Below the pieces are notes generated by a model. That model was not told where the DNA came from. It saw only the letters and a program-made list of their open reading frames with translations, and ran no database searches. The translations under genes and the position numbers were made by a program. A stretch of DNA of 64,000 nucleotides from Lachnospiraceae bacterium (GTDB lineage: Bacteria; Bacillota; Clostridia; Lachnospirales; Lachnospiraceae). Positions 19,771-28,838 of this stretch are shown piece after piece. Location: positions 1 to 64,000 of the forward strand of contig CAJTDX010000014.1 of NCBI GenBank assembly GCA_910575155.1, in the 5' to 3' direction. How positions within the stretch are numbered: position 1 is the first letter of the stretch; each line of letters starts with the position of its first letter.

Positions 19771-20880
19771 ATGAAAGCTTTACCGATTAAAGATTTGCGA
19801 CCAGGCATGGTTGTTACCGAACCCATATACACCAATAGCGGGCAGAGAATTCTGGATGCCGATTCCGTACTGACAGGCGAATCCATCTATCGCCTGTCTT
19901 TTTACAATATTTCCAGTGTAAAGGTCAAAAAAGCCGATGAAAATGGCAGTGGGGAACAGTACACGGCAATGATCCCCAATCCCAGCCGCGTTTCGAATCC
20001 CTCCTATTCTCAGAAGGTAAAAGCGCAGCCGGAGTTTATGAAATATCAGATAGAATATATCAAATTAATAAATTCTATCCGTGAGGTGTTTGATACCATC
20101 ATCCGCCACCCGGAGGCTCCTATAGATACGTCGCATTTTTTAAAAGATTTTTCCTCTTTGATTTCTATCTGCCGGAACACCGTAGATCTGTTGGATAAAC
20201 TGCACAACATGCGTCTGGATGACGACAGCGTCTATACCCACTGTCTGAATGTAGCTTTGATTTCGCGCGTCATCGGAAAATGGCTCCGATTCACTTCCGA
20301 AGAACGGGACGTACTGACGCTGTGCGGATTATTCCATGATATAGGAAAAACATCCATTCCCGATGAGATCCTGAACAAGCCGGATAAATATACAGATGAA
20401 GAATTTACGCTCATCAAGCAGCATCCACTGTTTGGATATAAAATTTTAAAAAAGCTTCCCATTGATAAACGGATCAAAAAAGCGGCGCTGCATCATCACG
20501 AACGCTATGACGGCACTGGTTATCCCCAGGGTCTGCAGGGCGCCGACATTGACGACTATGCAGGAATTATCGCCATTGCAGACGTATACGACGCCACCAC
20601 CTCCGCCCGTTCCTACCGTTCGCCCCTGTGCCCGTTCCAGGCAATCGCCATGTTTGAAAATGACGGGCTGCAAAAATACAGCCCTCAGTATATTCTGACT
20701 TTCTTAGACCGCATTGCCAGCACTTACCAGAATAACCGGGTGCTGTTAAACAATGGACAGAGCGCAACTGTCGTCATGATCAATCCAAATCATCTGGCAA
20801 AACCCATGATTCAGATGGACGACGGTTCCGTCATTGATATGCAGACGAACTCTGATCTTGAAATTGTAAAAATTATTTGA
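19771..20880 (+). CDS. HD-GYP domain protein (putative c-di-GMP phosphodiesterase)
   Basis: GLFHDIGKTSIPDEILNKP; HHHERYDGTGYPQGLQG. Provided ORF starts at 19750; MKALPIKDLRPGM is a plausible start. Confidence 0.92.
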   Translation: MKALPIKDLRPGMVVTEPIYTNSGQRILDADSVLTGESIYRLSFYNISSVKVKKADENGSGEQYTAMIPNPSRVSNPSYSQKVKAQPEFMKYQIEYIKLINSIREVFDTIIRHPEAPIDTSHFLKDFSSLISICRNTVDLLDKLHNMRLDDDSVYTHCLNVALISRVIGKWLRFTSEERDVLTLCGLFHDIGKTSIPDEILNKPDKYTDEEFTLIKQHPLFGYKILKKLPIDKRIKKAALHHHERYDGTGYPQGLQGADIDDYAGIIAIADVYDATTSARSYRSPLCPFQAIAMFENDGLQKYSPQYILTFLDRIASTYQNNRVLLNNGQSATVVMINPNHLAKPMIQMDDGSVIDMQTNSDLEIVKII

Positions 20881-20959
20881 TGTTTTTTTGTTTTTCATTA
20901 TAAATTGTAATCATTATTTTAACGTATGATGCAGGGGAATAAACCGTTTTTCGCATTTA

Positions 20960-22789
20960 CTATTTTTTATAATTAAAATCGGGAATCTCCTGCCAGCGCT
21001 GGCGGAAGTAATGAGCCGCCAGCTTGGGTTTCCGGTCTCTGGTAAAAATTCCCTTTTTATTTCCCTGCACGCGCAGCAGGCTCTGGCTGGTGGCAAAATC
21101 TGCAAAATTCCATACCTGCTCTCCCACCACCATATCGAACTCATCAAACACTTTATGATTCATCTTATAATAATCCACCTGATACTCTTCCGTATACATT
21201 ACCGGAGTGGTATCGTGAAATCCCAGAACGGTATCTGCGCCGTATTCCGTAAACATTACCGGTTTCCCCAGTTTTTTCCAATAATTCAGCTCTTTGCGCA
21301 GCGCAATCTCCGGCCTCTCCAGATCCGGGCCTCCGAAATACCAGCCATAATAGCGGTTCAGGCAGATCACATCGCTTAATTTCCCGGAACAGTCTTTTTC
21401 CGGCTCCGCCATCTGCACGCTGACCAGCGTACAGGGACGCTTCTGTTTATCCAGCTCTCTTGCCAGATCATACAGGGGTTTAAAATACTCGTAAGCGCCT
21501 TCTGACGCGGAATCCGGCTCATTGGCAATACTCCACATAACCACGCAGGCATAATTCTTATCTCTGGCAATCAGATCGCGCACCACTTCTTTGTGATGTT
21601 CCTGCGTTTTTACCCCATGTTTGGGATCAAACGTGCTGATTTTAGTTCCCCCGAAATTCGCTCCTCCTCCAAACTGAAGATTCACGCCCACTGCAGTCGT
21701 CTCATCAATGACTACGATTCCCTCCTCATCGCATAAGCGCATCATTTCCTCACTGTACGGATAATGGCTGGTACGGAAACTATTGGCGCCCTGCCACTTC
21801 ATAAGAGAAATATCCTTGGTATTCATAGGCAGGTGAATCCCTCTTCCATTGGGAAAGGTATCTTCATGTTTCCCATAGCCTTTGAAATAAAAAGGTTTCT
21901 CATTGATCAGGAATTTTTCTCCTTCCACACGTACCGTACGCACCCCGTAAGGCAGCGTATATTCGTCTGTGCCGTAAGTTACTTTCACCTGGTAGAGATA
22001 GGCGTTCAAAGGCTGCCAGAGATGAACCTGGTCAATATTTAAAATCCCTTTCGCGCCTGTGCTTTCCGCCGTAAGATTTCCCTCCCGGTCGTAAATCTCC
22101 ACTTTACATTCTTCCTGCACGCCAGGCTGATCCATTTCATTTGCCGTCTCGATCTCATAGCAGATCTCCGCCCTGCTTCCTTCCACGCGCGGAACCAGCG
22201 TAACATCTTTAATATACGATTTCGGCGTAGTGTAAATGCGCACAGGACGGGTAATGCCGCAATAATTAAAAAAGTCAAAATTAGGATGGTTCTGCGGCCT
22301 GGCATCGCCGCTTTCCGCCATGCCTCCCATCAGACCGCCCAGCATATCGTTCTTGCCGCCCACCGGGAGCGTCGTGTAATCTATCACGTTATCTACAGCA
22401 ATCGTAAGCAGGTGCTCTCCAGCCGTCGTCTTGTCTGCAATTTCCACTTCAAAAGGTAAAAAGCCTCCCCGGTGCTCACAGATCATATCTCCATCCAGAT
22501 AAATTTTAGCATGATGCGTCACAGCGTCACAGCGCAGCACCACGCGCTGGCCGGTAATCATTTCCGGAAGTGATATACACCTTTGATAAAAAACCCAGCC
22601 ATAATGATCGCGAAAATCAATGCCCTCCTTCAAATCGTTATAAGAAGCGGGAACCGGCATTGTCATCGCGTCCTCTAACGGTTTTTCAAACCACTTTTCT
22701 TCAAATCCTGTTCCATTGTCCAGTTTAAACTTCCAGATACCGCTCAGATCGCATAAAAAACGGGATGGCGTCAAAATTGGGTATAACAT
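20960..22789 (-). CDS. uidA: Beta-glucuronidase (GH2)
   Basis: 609 aa; VVMWSIANEPDSASEGAYEYF, LNRYYGWYFGG, MFTEYGADTVLGFHD, VGEQVWNFADFATSQSLLRVQGNKKGIFTRDRKPK. Confidence 0.95.
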   Translation of the reverse strand: MLYPILTPSRFLCDLSGIWKFKLDNGTGFEEKWFEKPLEDAMTMPVPASYNDLKEGIDFRDHYGWVFYQRCISLPEMITGQRVVLRCDAVTHHAKIYLDGDMICEHRGGFLPFEVEIADKTTAGEHLLTIAVDNVIDYTTLPVGGKNDMLGGLMGGMAESGDARPQNHPNFDFFNYCGITRPVRIYTTPKSYIKDVTLVPRVEGSRAEICYEIETANEMDQPGVQEECKVEIYDREGNLTAESTGAKGILNIDQVHLWQPLNAYLYQVKVTYGTDEYTLPYGVRTVRVEGEKFLINEKPFYFKGYGKHEDTFPNGRGIHLPMNTKDISLMKWQGANSFRTSHYPYSEEMMRLCDEEGIVVIDETTAVGVNLQFGGGANFGGTKISTFDPKHGVKTQEHHKEVVRDLIARDKNYACVVMWSIANEPDSASEGAYEYFKPLYDLARELDKQKRPCTLVSVQMAEPEKDCSGKLSDVICLNRYYGWYFGGPDLERPEIALRKELNYWKKLGKPVMFTEYGADTVLGFHDTTPVMYTEEYQVDYYKMNHKVFDEFDMVVGEQVWNFADFATSQSLLRVQGNKKGIFTRDRKPKLAAHYFRQRWQEIPDFNYKK

Positions 22790-22897
22790 ATATTGTCCTC
22801 CTTCACATAGCCTGCTTCAAATTTGCTTTTTTAATTACCATTCCCTCAGCAAATGTTTTTTATGCATTTTGTATATAAACATCTTTACACGCAAAAA

Positions 22898-22935
22898 GGG
22901 AAGCATCCGGAATATTCCTTAATGCTTCCTGTTTC
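22898..22935 (-). terminator. murA terminator
   Basis: GGAAGCAT...ATGCTTCC followed on the minus strand by CCTTTTTG. Confidence 0.7.
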
Positions 22936-22948
22936 TCTATTGATTTGT

Positions 22949-24241
22949 CTATCCTGCCCGGAACTGGAATTTCTGAATCTCTTTTTCTGTCTCTACTCTT
23001 CGAATCTGCGCCCCCAGTCCGACCAGTTTCTCTTCAAACGCCTCGTATCCCCGCTGGATATAATGAATATCATCTACGATGGTGACACCCTCGGCAGACA
23101 GTCCCGCAATCACAAGCGCAGCTCCGGCCCTTAAGTCCGGCGCGCTGACTCTTGCGCCCGTATATCCCTTCACGCCATTAATAATGGCAATATTGCTCTC
23201 TACCTTGATGTCCGCACCCATACGGGTCAGTTCATCCACATATTTGAAACGATTTTCAAAGATACTCTCCGTCACTGTGCTGGTTCCATTGGCAATCCCC
23301 AAAACCACAGACATCTGAGGCTGCATATCTGTAGGAAAGCCCGGATAGGGAAGCGTAGTTACCTGTGTATGGGTCAAAGGCTTTGAAGCCACCACCCGCA
23401 CGGCAACGTCAAATTCCTCCACCTCACAGCCTGCTTCCAGCAGTTTTGCCGTAGTGGCTTCCAGGTGCTTTGGAATTACATTCTTTACCGTCACGTCGCC
23501 TTTGGTAGCCGCCGCCGCAAACATAAAGGTGCCCGCCTCGATCTGGTCCGGAATCACAGAATATTCTGTCTTATGAAGCTTTTCCACGCCTACAATACGA
23601 ATCACATCCGTTCCGGCTCCTCTGATATTGGCTCCCATACTGTTTAAAAAGTTAGCCACATCCACGACATGAGGCTCTTTTGCCGCATTCTCAATGGTAG
23701 TCTTTCCCTCTGCCATAGCCGCGGCCATCATGATATTGATGGTAGCTCCCACAGAAACTTTATCCAGATAAATATGGCTGCCCTTAAGCGTTTCCGCTTC
23801 CGCCGCCACCGCGCCGTTGCGTATCTCCACATGAGCGCCAAGCGCGCGGAACCCCTTAATATGGAGATCCATAGGACGGCTGCCAATATTACAGCCTCCC
23901 GGCAGGGTAACTTCTGCATGTTTATATTTTCCCAAAAGAGAACCCAGCAGATAATAGGAAGCGCGGATTTTCTTCATAGAATCGTAATCCACTGGAATAT
24001 CTTTCACGAAAGAACCATTAATTTTCACTGTGTGCGCATCTACTCTGTCTATCTTTGCCCCAATGTCGCCCATTGCCTGGAGCAAAGCATTAATATCCCG
24101 AACATCGGGTAAATTATCTATCGTTACGGTCTCATCCGTCATAATTGCCGCAGCCAGAATTGCCAGCGCCGCATTCTTTGCGCCGCCGATTTCCACTTCG
24201 CCAACTAACGGAATACCACCTCTAATCACATACTGTTCCAT
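22949..24241 (-). CDS. murA: UDP-N-acetylglucosamine 1-carboxyvinyltransferase
   Basis: GGIPLVGEVEIGGAKNAALAILAA; LPGGCNIGSRPMDLHIKG. Confidence 0.97.
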   Translation of the reverse strand: MEQYVIRGGIPLVGEVEIGGAKNAALAILAAAIMTDETVTIDNLPDVRDINALLQAMGDIGAKIDRVDAHTVKINGSFVKDIPVDYDSMKKIRASYYLLGSLLGKYKHAEVTLPGGCNIGSRPMDLHIKGFRALGAHVEIRNGAVAAEAETLKGSHIYLDKVSVGATINIMMAAAMAEGKTTIENAAKEPHVVDVANFLNSMGANIRGAGTDVIRIVGVEKLHKTEYSVIPDQIEAGTFMFAAAATKGDVTVKNVIPKHLEATTAKLLEAGCEVEEFDVAVRVVASKPLTHTQVTTLPYPGFPTDMQPQMSVVLGIANGTSTVTESIFENRFKYVDELTRMGADIKVESNIAIINGVKGYTGARVSAPDLRAGAALVIAGLSAEGVTIVDDIHYIQRGYEAFEEKLVGLGAQIRRVETEKEIQKFQFRAG

Positions 24242-24277
24242 ATCGCACCTCTATGCTCTGTTTTCGTACAAGAAGTT

Positions 24278-24307
24278 ATTATAGTAACATATCACTTCTT
24301 TTGTCAA
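24278..24307 (-). promoter_or_regulatory. murA promoter
   Basis: Minus-strand TTGACA-18-TATAAT; overlapped by inverted repeat AAGAAGT...ACTTCTT. Confidence 0.65.
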
Positions 24308-24534
24308 GCTTCTGACAAAAATACCATGTACTATTATAACACACTTTATCAATTTGTAAATGGTTTCCCTGTTAGCTTATTTTATGCCGTATTCCGTTTT
24401 CTGTGCCTGCCCAACCCAGGGATTCTTCAATTTTATTATGAGCATTTTCGGTGAAATCATACTCTCAGCACGCCCTAAAAGGCATTCCTTTTTCCTGCGG
24501 TAACTGCAATAATCCTCTGTCGTTTATGTTTTTC

Positions 24535-24966
24535 CTATTCAAAGACAACGCTTTTTTCAGAATATTTTGTTTTAATTACCAGATATGGATAAGATTTCGC
24601 CTGACTGACCTGTTCCCCTTTGGAAGGGCCAATCAGAGTAGTGTCGAAATAAATGGCGTTTTTCGTCAGATAACACTGATTGACAGCAATACTGTAACCC
24701 CCCGTCTGCTGCGCCCCGTATCCCGCGGCTATGTAGAGATTTTCCTGGTCCGTATAGGTCAGTTTAAAAATCTCTTCTTTTTTTTCCTCAATAACAGATA
24801 AAAATTCCTGAGGAATCTCCTTTTCCTCTAAAATAGTATAAGGCAAATCTTCCAGCTTTTGACTGTCTGTCTCTTCCAGCCCGCAGCCCGCAAATAAAAC
24901 AGTGCAGAACAGAACCGCAGACAGTAAAGCGCATAATTTTCTCAGAAAAGAAGTATTTTTTTTCAT
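24535..24966 (-). CDS. Small lipoprotein of unknown function
   Basis: 143 aa; lipobox ...SAVLFCTVLFAGCGLEE. Confidence 0.75.
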   Translation of the reverse strand: MKKNTSFLRKLCALLSAVLFCTVLFAGCGLEETDSQKLEDLPYTILEEKEIPQEFLSVIEEKKEEIFKLTYTDQENLYIAAGYGAQQTGGYSIAVNQCYLTKNAIYFDTTLIGPSKGEQVSQAKSYPYLVIKTKYSEKSVVFE

Positions 24967-25142
24967 TGTCGCTCCTTTGCAATTAATACGTTCTCTTCAT
25001 ATTGTATATGACTTTCCTCACATTTATGATTGTATTTTTTCAACTACCTTTGTATAATAGATTAGAGTAAATTTTGTCGGCGTTTTTTCTTAAAAACGGA
25101 CAACATTCACAATAATATTTTCGGGACTGAAAGGTAATTGAC

Positions 25143-25883
25143 ATGATACGATTAATTCTGGTTTCTGTATTCTTAATTCTGTTTCTGATAATTAGTATCC
25201 CTATCATGCTGATCGAGCGGGTTATTAAAAAATTCAACCGGCCTCTGGCGGATCTCAGCTGCCTGCGCATCGTACAGTGGGCCTTTAAGGTGATATTGTT
25301 CTTTACCGGGGTAAAACTGACTGTCATCGGTGAAGACCGGATTCCCAGGGGGCAGGCGGTGTTGTACGTCCCCAATCATCAGAGCTATTTCGACATTGTA
25401 ATTACGTACTCCCGATGTCCGGGACTTACTGGTTACGTTTCCAAAGACTTTATGCAAAAAGTGCCCCTGCTCTCGAACTGGATGAAGCATCTCTACTGTC
25501 TGTTCCTGAACCGTTCAGACATGAAGGCCGGCATGAAAATGATTCTCACTGGTATCGAATATATCAACAAAGGGATTTCCATTTGTATTTTTCCTGAGGG
25601 AACCAGAAATCCCAACCCGGAACAGGGACTGCTTCCATTTAAGGAAGGCAGTCTGAAAATGGCTGAAAAAACCGGATGCCCGGTTATTCCCATTGCGATT
25701 TCAGGAAGCCAGAATATCTGGGAAAAACACCTTCCCTTTATACGAAAATGCGAGGTAATTGTAGAATATGGGGAGCCTGTTTATCTGAATCATCTGGATA
25801 AGGAACAGCGGAAGTTTTCCGGAGCCTACACCCAGTCCAAAGTAGAAGAAATGCTCAGGCAGCACAAATCTATGACTGTATAA
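25143..25883 (+). CDS. plsC: 1-acyl-sn-glycerol-3-phosphate acyltransferase
   Basis: VPNHQSYFDIVI; FPEGTRNPNPEQGLLPFKEGSLKMAEKTGCPVIPIAI. Confidence 0.93.
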   Translation: MIRLILVSVFLILFLIISIPIMLIERVIKKFNRPLADLSCLRIVQWAFKVILFFTGVKLTVIGEDRIPRGQAVLYVPNHQSYFDIVITYSRCPGLTGYVSKDFMQKVPLLSNWMKHLYCLFLNRSDMKAGMKMILTGIEYINKGISICIFPEGTRNPNPEQGLLPFKEGSLKMAEKTGCPVIPIAISGSQNIWEKHLPFIRKCEVIVEYGEPVYLNHLDKEQRKFSGAYTQSKVEEMLRQHKSMTV

Positions 25884-25915
25884 ATGCCGCAAAACATTGC
25901 TGCTTTGCGGCATTT
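25884..25915. terminator. Bidirectional terminator-like hairpin
   Basis: ATGCCGCAAA / TTTGCGGCAT. Confidence 0.7.
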
Positions 25916-25951
25916 ATACATACGGAATCTTTAAGAATCCGTATCCGGCAA

Positions 25952-27337
25952 TCAGTTCCTGCCGGATACGGGTATGAATTTTTCTTTTACAGCTTCTACC
26001 ACCTTCGGATAATCCATAAAATGAGACGCTTTGACCAGTACGGTATCGTGTTCTTTTAAATACTCAAGAAGGTGTTCTGTCATTTTCTCTCTGTCTGTAT
26101 CGTGAAATACCTGAATATTACCAGTGTCTTTTGCCCCCTGCGCCATCTGCTCTGAAAGTTCTCCGGCACAAAAGAGGGCCGTGATCTGTTTTTGCGCCGC
26201 GTAAGCGCCCACCTCATAATGAAGCTGTTTTTCATGTTCACCCAGCTCTCCCATATCCCCTAATACTGCAATCGTCCGTCCGGATCCCTGGCTGAGTACA
26301 TCCAGAGACGCCCGCATAGATACGGGATTGGCATTGTAGCAATCGTCAAGCATCAGGATTCCTCCCGCTTCTATCAGATTACTGCGCCCTCCGATCGTCT
26401 TTGCCTGATTGATTCCCGCCCGGATCTCTGACAGCTCCATGTCAAGCGCAAGCCCCACCGCAGCAGCAGCCATCGCGTTGGTCACATTGTGTTCCCCAGG
26501 AATCGGAATATTTACCGCAATCGTCCCTTTAGGGGTATGAATATCTGCTTTTACGCCTCTTAAACCGCAATTTTCGATGCGGTCCGCATAAATTTCCCGT
26601 CCCGCGCCGTAAAAGACGGGGCGGATCCCTTTTACTTCCTCAATCGTGGCAAGCTTGTCGTCATCTCCATTTAATATGATATGCCCTTCCGGCCTGATAA
26701 AATCGAAGATTTCACTTTTTGCCTGAAGGATGCCGTCTCTGGTCTTTAAATTTTCCAGATGGCAGACGCCGATGTTCGTAATCACGCAAAGATCCGGACG
26801 CGCCATTTCTGCAAGGCGGTGCATTTCCCCAAAATCAGAAATCCCCATTTCCACCACCGCCGCCTGATGCTCCTTACGGATGCGCAGCAGCGTCAGCGGA
26901 AGCCCGATTTCATTATTAAAATTTCCCGCTGTTTTCAGTACCCGATACTTCTGTGAGAGTACAGAGGCAATCATTTCCTTTGTGCTGGTCTTTCCCACGC
27001 TGCCTGTGATTCCCACAACAGGAATGGAAAGCTGGCTGCGGTAATACGCCGCAAGATCTTTTAACGCCTGTTCGCTGGACGCTACCTGAATGCAGGGTAC
27101 CGGACAGTCGCGTAACTCCCGCTCAGACAGCACCGCCGCCGCGCCTTTCTTTGCCACATCGGGAATAAAGTCGTGTCCGTCCACCCTTGCTCCCTTTAGG
27201 GGAATAAACAGATAGCCCTCCTTTACCTGCCGGCTGTCTGTGACGGCTCCTCTGATTGAGATCCGGGACTGTTCCCGGTCTCCAGTACAGACTCCATGAC
27301 AGGCTTTCGCAATATGCGCCAAGGTCATATTCTTCAT
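25952..27337 (-). CDS. murF: UDP-N-acetylmuramoyl-tripeptide--D-alanyl-D-alanine ligase
   Basis: VVGITGSVGKTSTKEMIASVL; LDDCYNANPVSMRASLDVL. Start re-assigned to MKNMTLAH (RBS ggagg). Confidence 0.95.
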   Translation of the reverse strand: MKNMTLAHIAKACHGVCTGDREQSRISIRGAVTDSRQVKEGYLFIPLKGARVDGHDFIPDVAKKGAAAVLSERELRDCPVPCIQVASSEQALKDLAAYYRSQLSIPVVGITGSVGKTSTKEMIASVLSQKYRVLKTAGNFNNEIGLPLTLLRIRKEHQAAVVEMGISDFGEMHRLAEMARPDLCVITNIGVCHLENLKTRDGILQAKSEIFDFIRPEGHIILNGDDDKLATIEEVKGIRPVFYGAGREIYADRIENCGLRGVKADIHTPKGTIAVNIPIPGEHNVTNAMAAAAVGLALDMELSEIRAGINQAKTIGGRSNLIEAGGILMLDDCYNANPVSMRASLDVLSQGSGRTIAVLGDMGELGEHEKQLHYEVGAYAAQKQITALFCAGELSEQMAQGAKDTGNIQVFHDTDREKMTEHLLEYLKEHDTVLVKASHFMDYPKVVEAVKEKFIPVSGRN

Positions 27338-27359
27338 AACATCCTCCATTTTCTCGTTT

Positions 27360-28415
27360 TTATGCTTCATACTTTTTCAGTGAAATCTGTATAATACGCT
27401 CGCATAGCTGCTGAAAATCCATTCCCTCCGCCATTGCTTCCTGCGGCAGCAGACTGGTAGAAGTCATGCCCGGCAAAGTATTGGCCTCCAGACAGTAGAT
27501 CCTGTTTTGCTCATCAAGCAGGAAATCCATTCTGGAATATGTGTACAGATCCAGAGCTTTGGCCGCTTCTATGGCATACTGCTGCATGTTTTGTGCGATC
27601 TCTTCCGGCAGGACAGCCGGACAGGTCTCCACGCTGCTGCCGCTGGCATATTTATTTTTATAATCATAAAACCCTTCTTTGGGCGCAATCTCAATAACGG
27701 GCAGCGCCTGAAAATCAATGACGCCCACGGAAAATTCCCGGCCTTTGATATATGCTTCCACTACCACCTCGTCTTCCAGCTGAAAAGCATCTTCCAGCGC
27801 CTTCTCAAATGTTTCTTCCGTATATACAATCGACACGCCCACGCTGGAGCCTCCCCGGCAGGGCTTTACCACAACGGGAACCGAAAGTCCTGTCTCTTTT
27901 AATTCCCGCTTTCGTTCTTCTTTTCTCAGCGTGATTCCTGCAGGCGTTGGTATATGATTTGCAGCAAACAGCCGTTTGGCGAGCCCTTTATCCATGGCAA
28001 GGGCGCTGCTCAGATAACCCGTTCCCGTATATTTAATACCGTACAAATCGAAGGCCGCCTGGACTCTTCCGTCTTCCCCATTTTCCCCATGAAGGGCCAG
28101 AAAAACGATATCCGCCATGCGGCACATGGCAATGACGTTTGGTCCAAAGAGACAGGGACTCTGGTCTTTTCTGCTCTTTTTTACCTGCTCAAGATCCGGC
28201 GCGGCTGCCTGAATCCCCGTCACCTGTGCGCTGACTGCAAGAGAACGCTCAAAGATCCCCTTAAGATCTTCCTCCCGGTCACTGTAACCCATAAAAAGAT
28301 CTAATAAAATCACCTGATGTCCATTTTTGCGCAGCGCCTTTGTCACTTCGTTCCCGGTCACAAACGACACATCCCGTTCTGTGCTTAAGCCTCCCGCCAA
28401 TACTACAATATTCAT
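27360..28415 (-). CDS. ddl: D-alanine--D-alanine ligase
   Basis: VVLAGGLSTERDVSFVTG; ALHGENGEDGRVQAAFDLYGIKYTGTGYLSSALAMDK; EANTLPGMTSTSLLP. Confidence 0.96.
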   Translation of the reverse strand: MNIVVLAGGLSTERDVSFVTGNEVTKALRKNGHQVILLDLFMGYSDREEDLKGIFERSLAVSAQVTGIQAAAPDLEQVKKSRKDQSPCLFGPNVIAMCRMADIVFLALHGENGEDGRVQAAFDLYGIKYTGTGYLSSALAMDKGLAKRLFAANHIPTPAGITLRKEERKRELKETGLSVPVVVKPCRGGSSVGVSIVYTEETFEKALEDAFQLEDEVVVEAYIKGREFSVGVIDFQALPVIEIAPKEGFYDYKNKYASGSSVETCPAVLPEEIAQNMQQYAIEAAKALDLYTYSRMDFLLDEQNRIYCLEANTLPGMTSTSLLPQEAMAEGMDFQQLCERIIQISLKKYEA

Positions 28416-28615
28416 AAGAAACCTCCTGCATTTTCAAATTACCAATCACAAATATCTTATACCATTTTATCTTTTGTGGCAAGTAAATACAAGTTTGAGT
28501 TTCCATAGTTCCGCCAGAATATGCGCATAGCGGTTGTATACCTCATGATATTCCCACTCAGGATCTAATTTTTCCATAATTCTTTATTTGGTTTAGAATA
28601 GCAACTGCTATACAA

Positions 28616-28760
28616 AGAACAAAGTGGGCATGCCCACTTCAACTCCCCTACCCCCTCAATCATGAGGGGCCTGGACACTTTGCGCGCCGAGCACAATTGC
28701 GAAGCAATATTTTACCTCTTGTGCGAGTGTACATATTTCTTTTCCGCCGCAGTGCGATCA
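28616..28760. repeat. Dispersed intergenic element, copy B
   Basis: AACAAAGTGGGCATGCCCACTTCAACTCCCC...CTTTGCGCGCCGAGCACAATTGCG...CTTGTGCGAGTGTACATAT. Confidence 0.5.
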
Positions 28761-28838
28761 TTGTTTTTTTATTTTATAGGGTATCCGAAGGAATTTCCTA
28801 TAAAAAACGGACAGCGAAATCATTCCGCTGTCCTGTGT

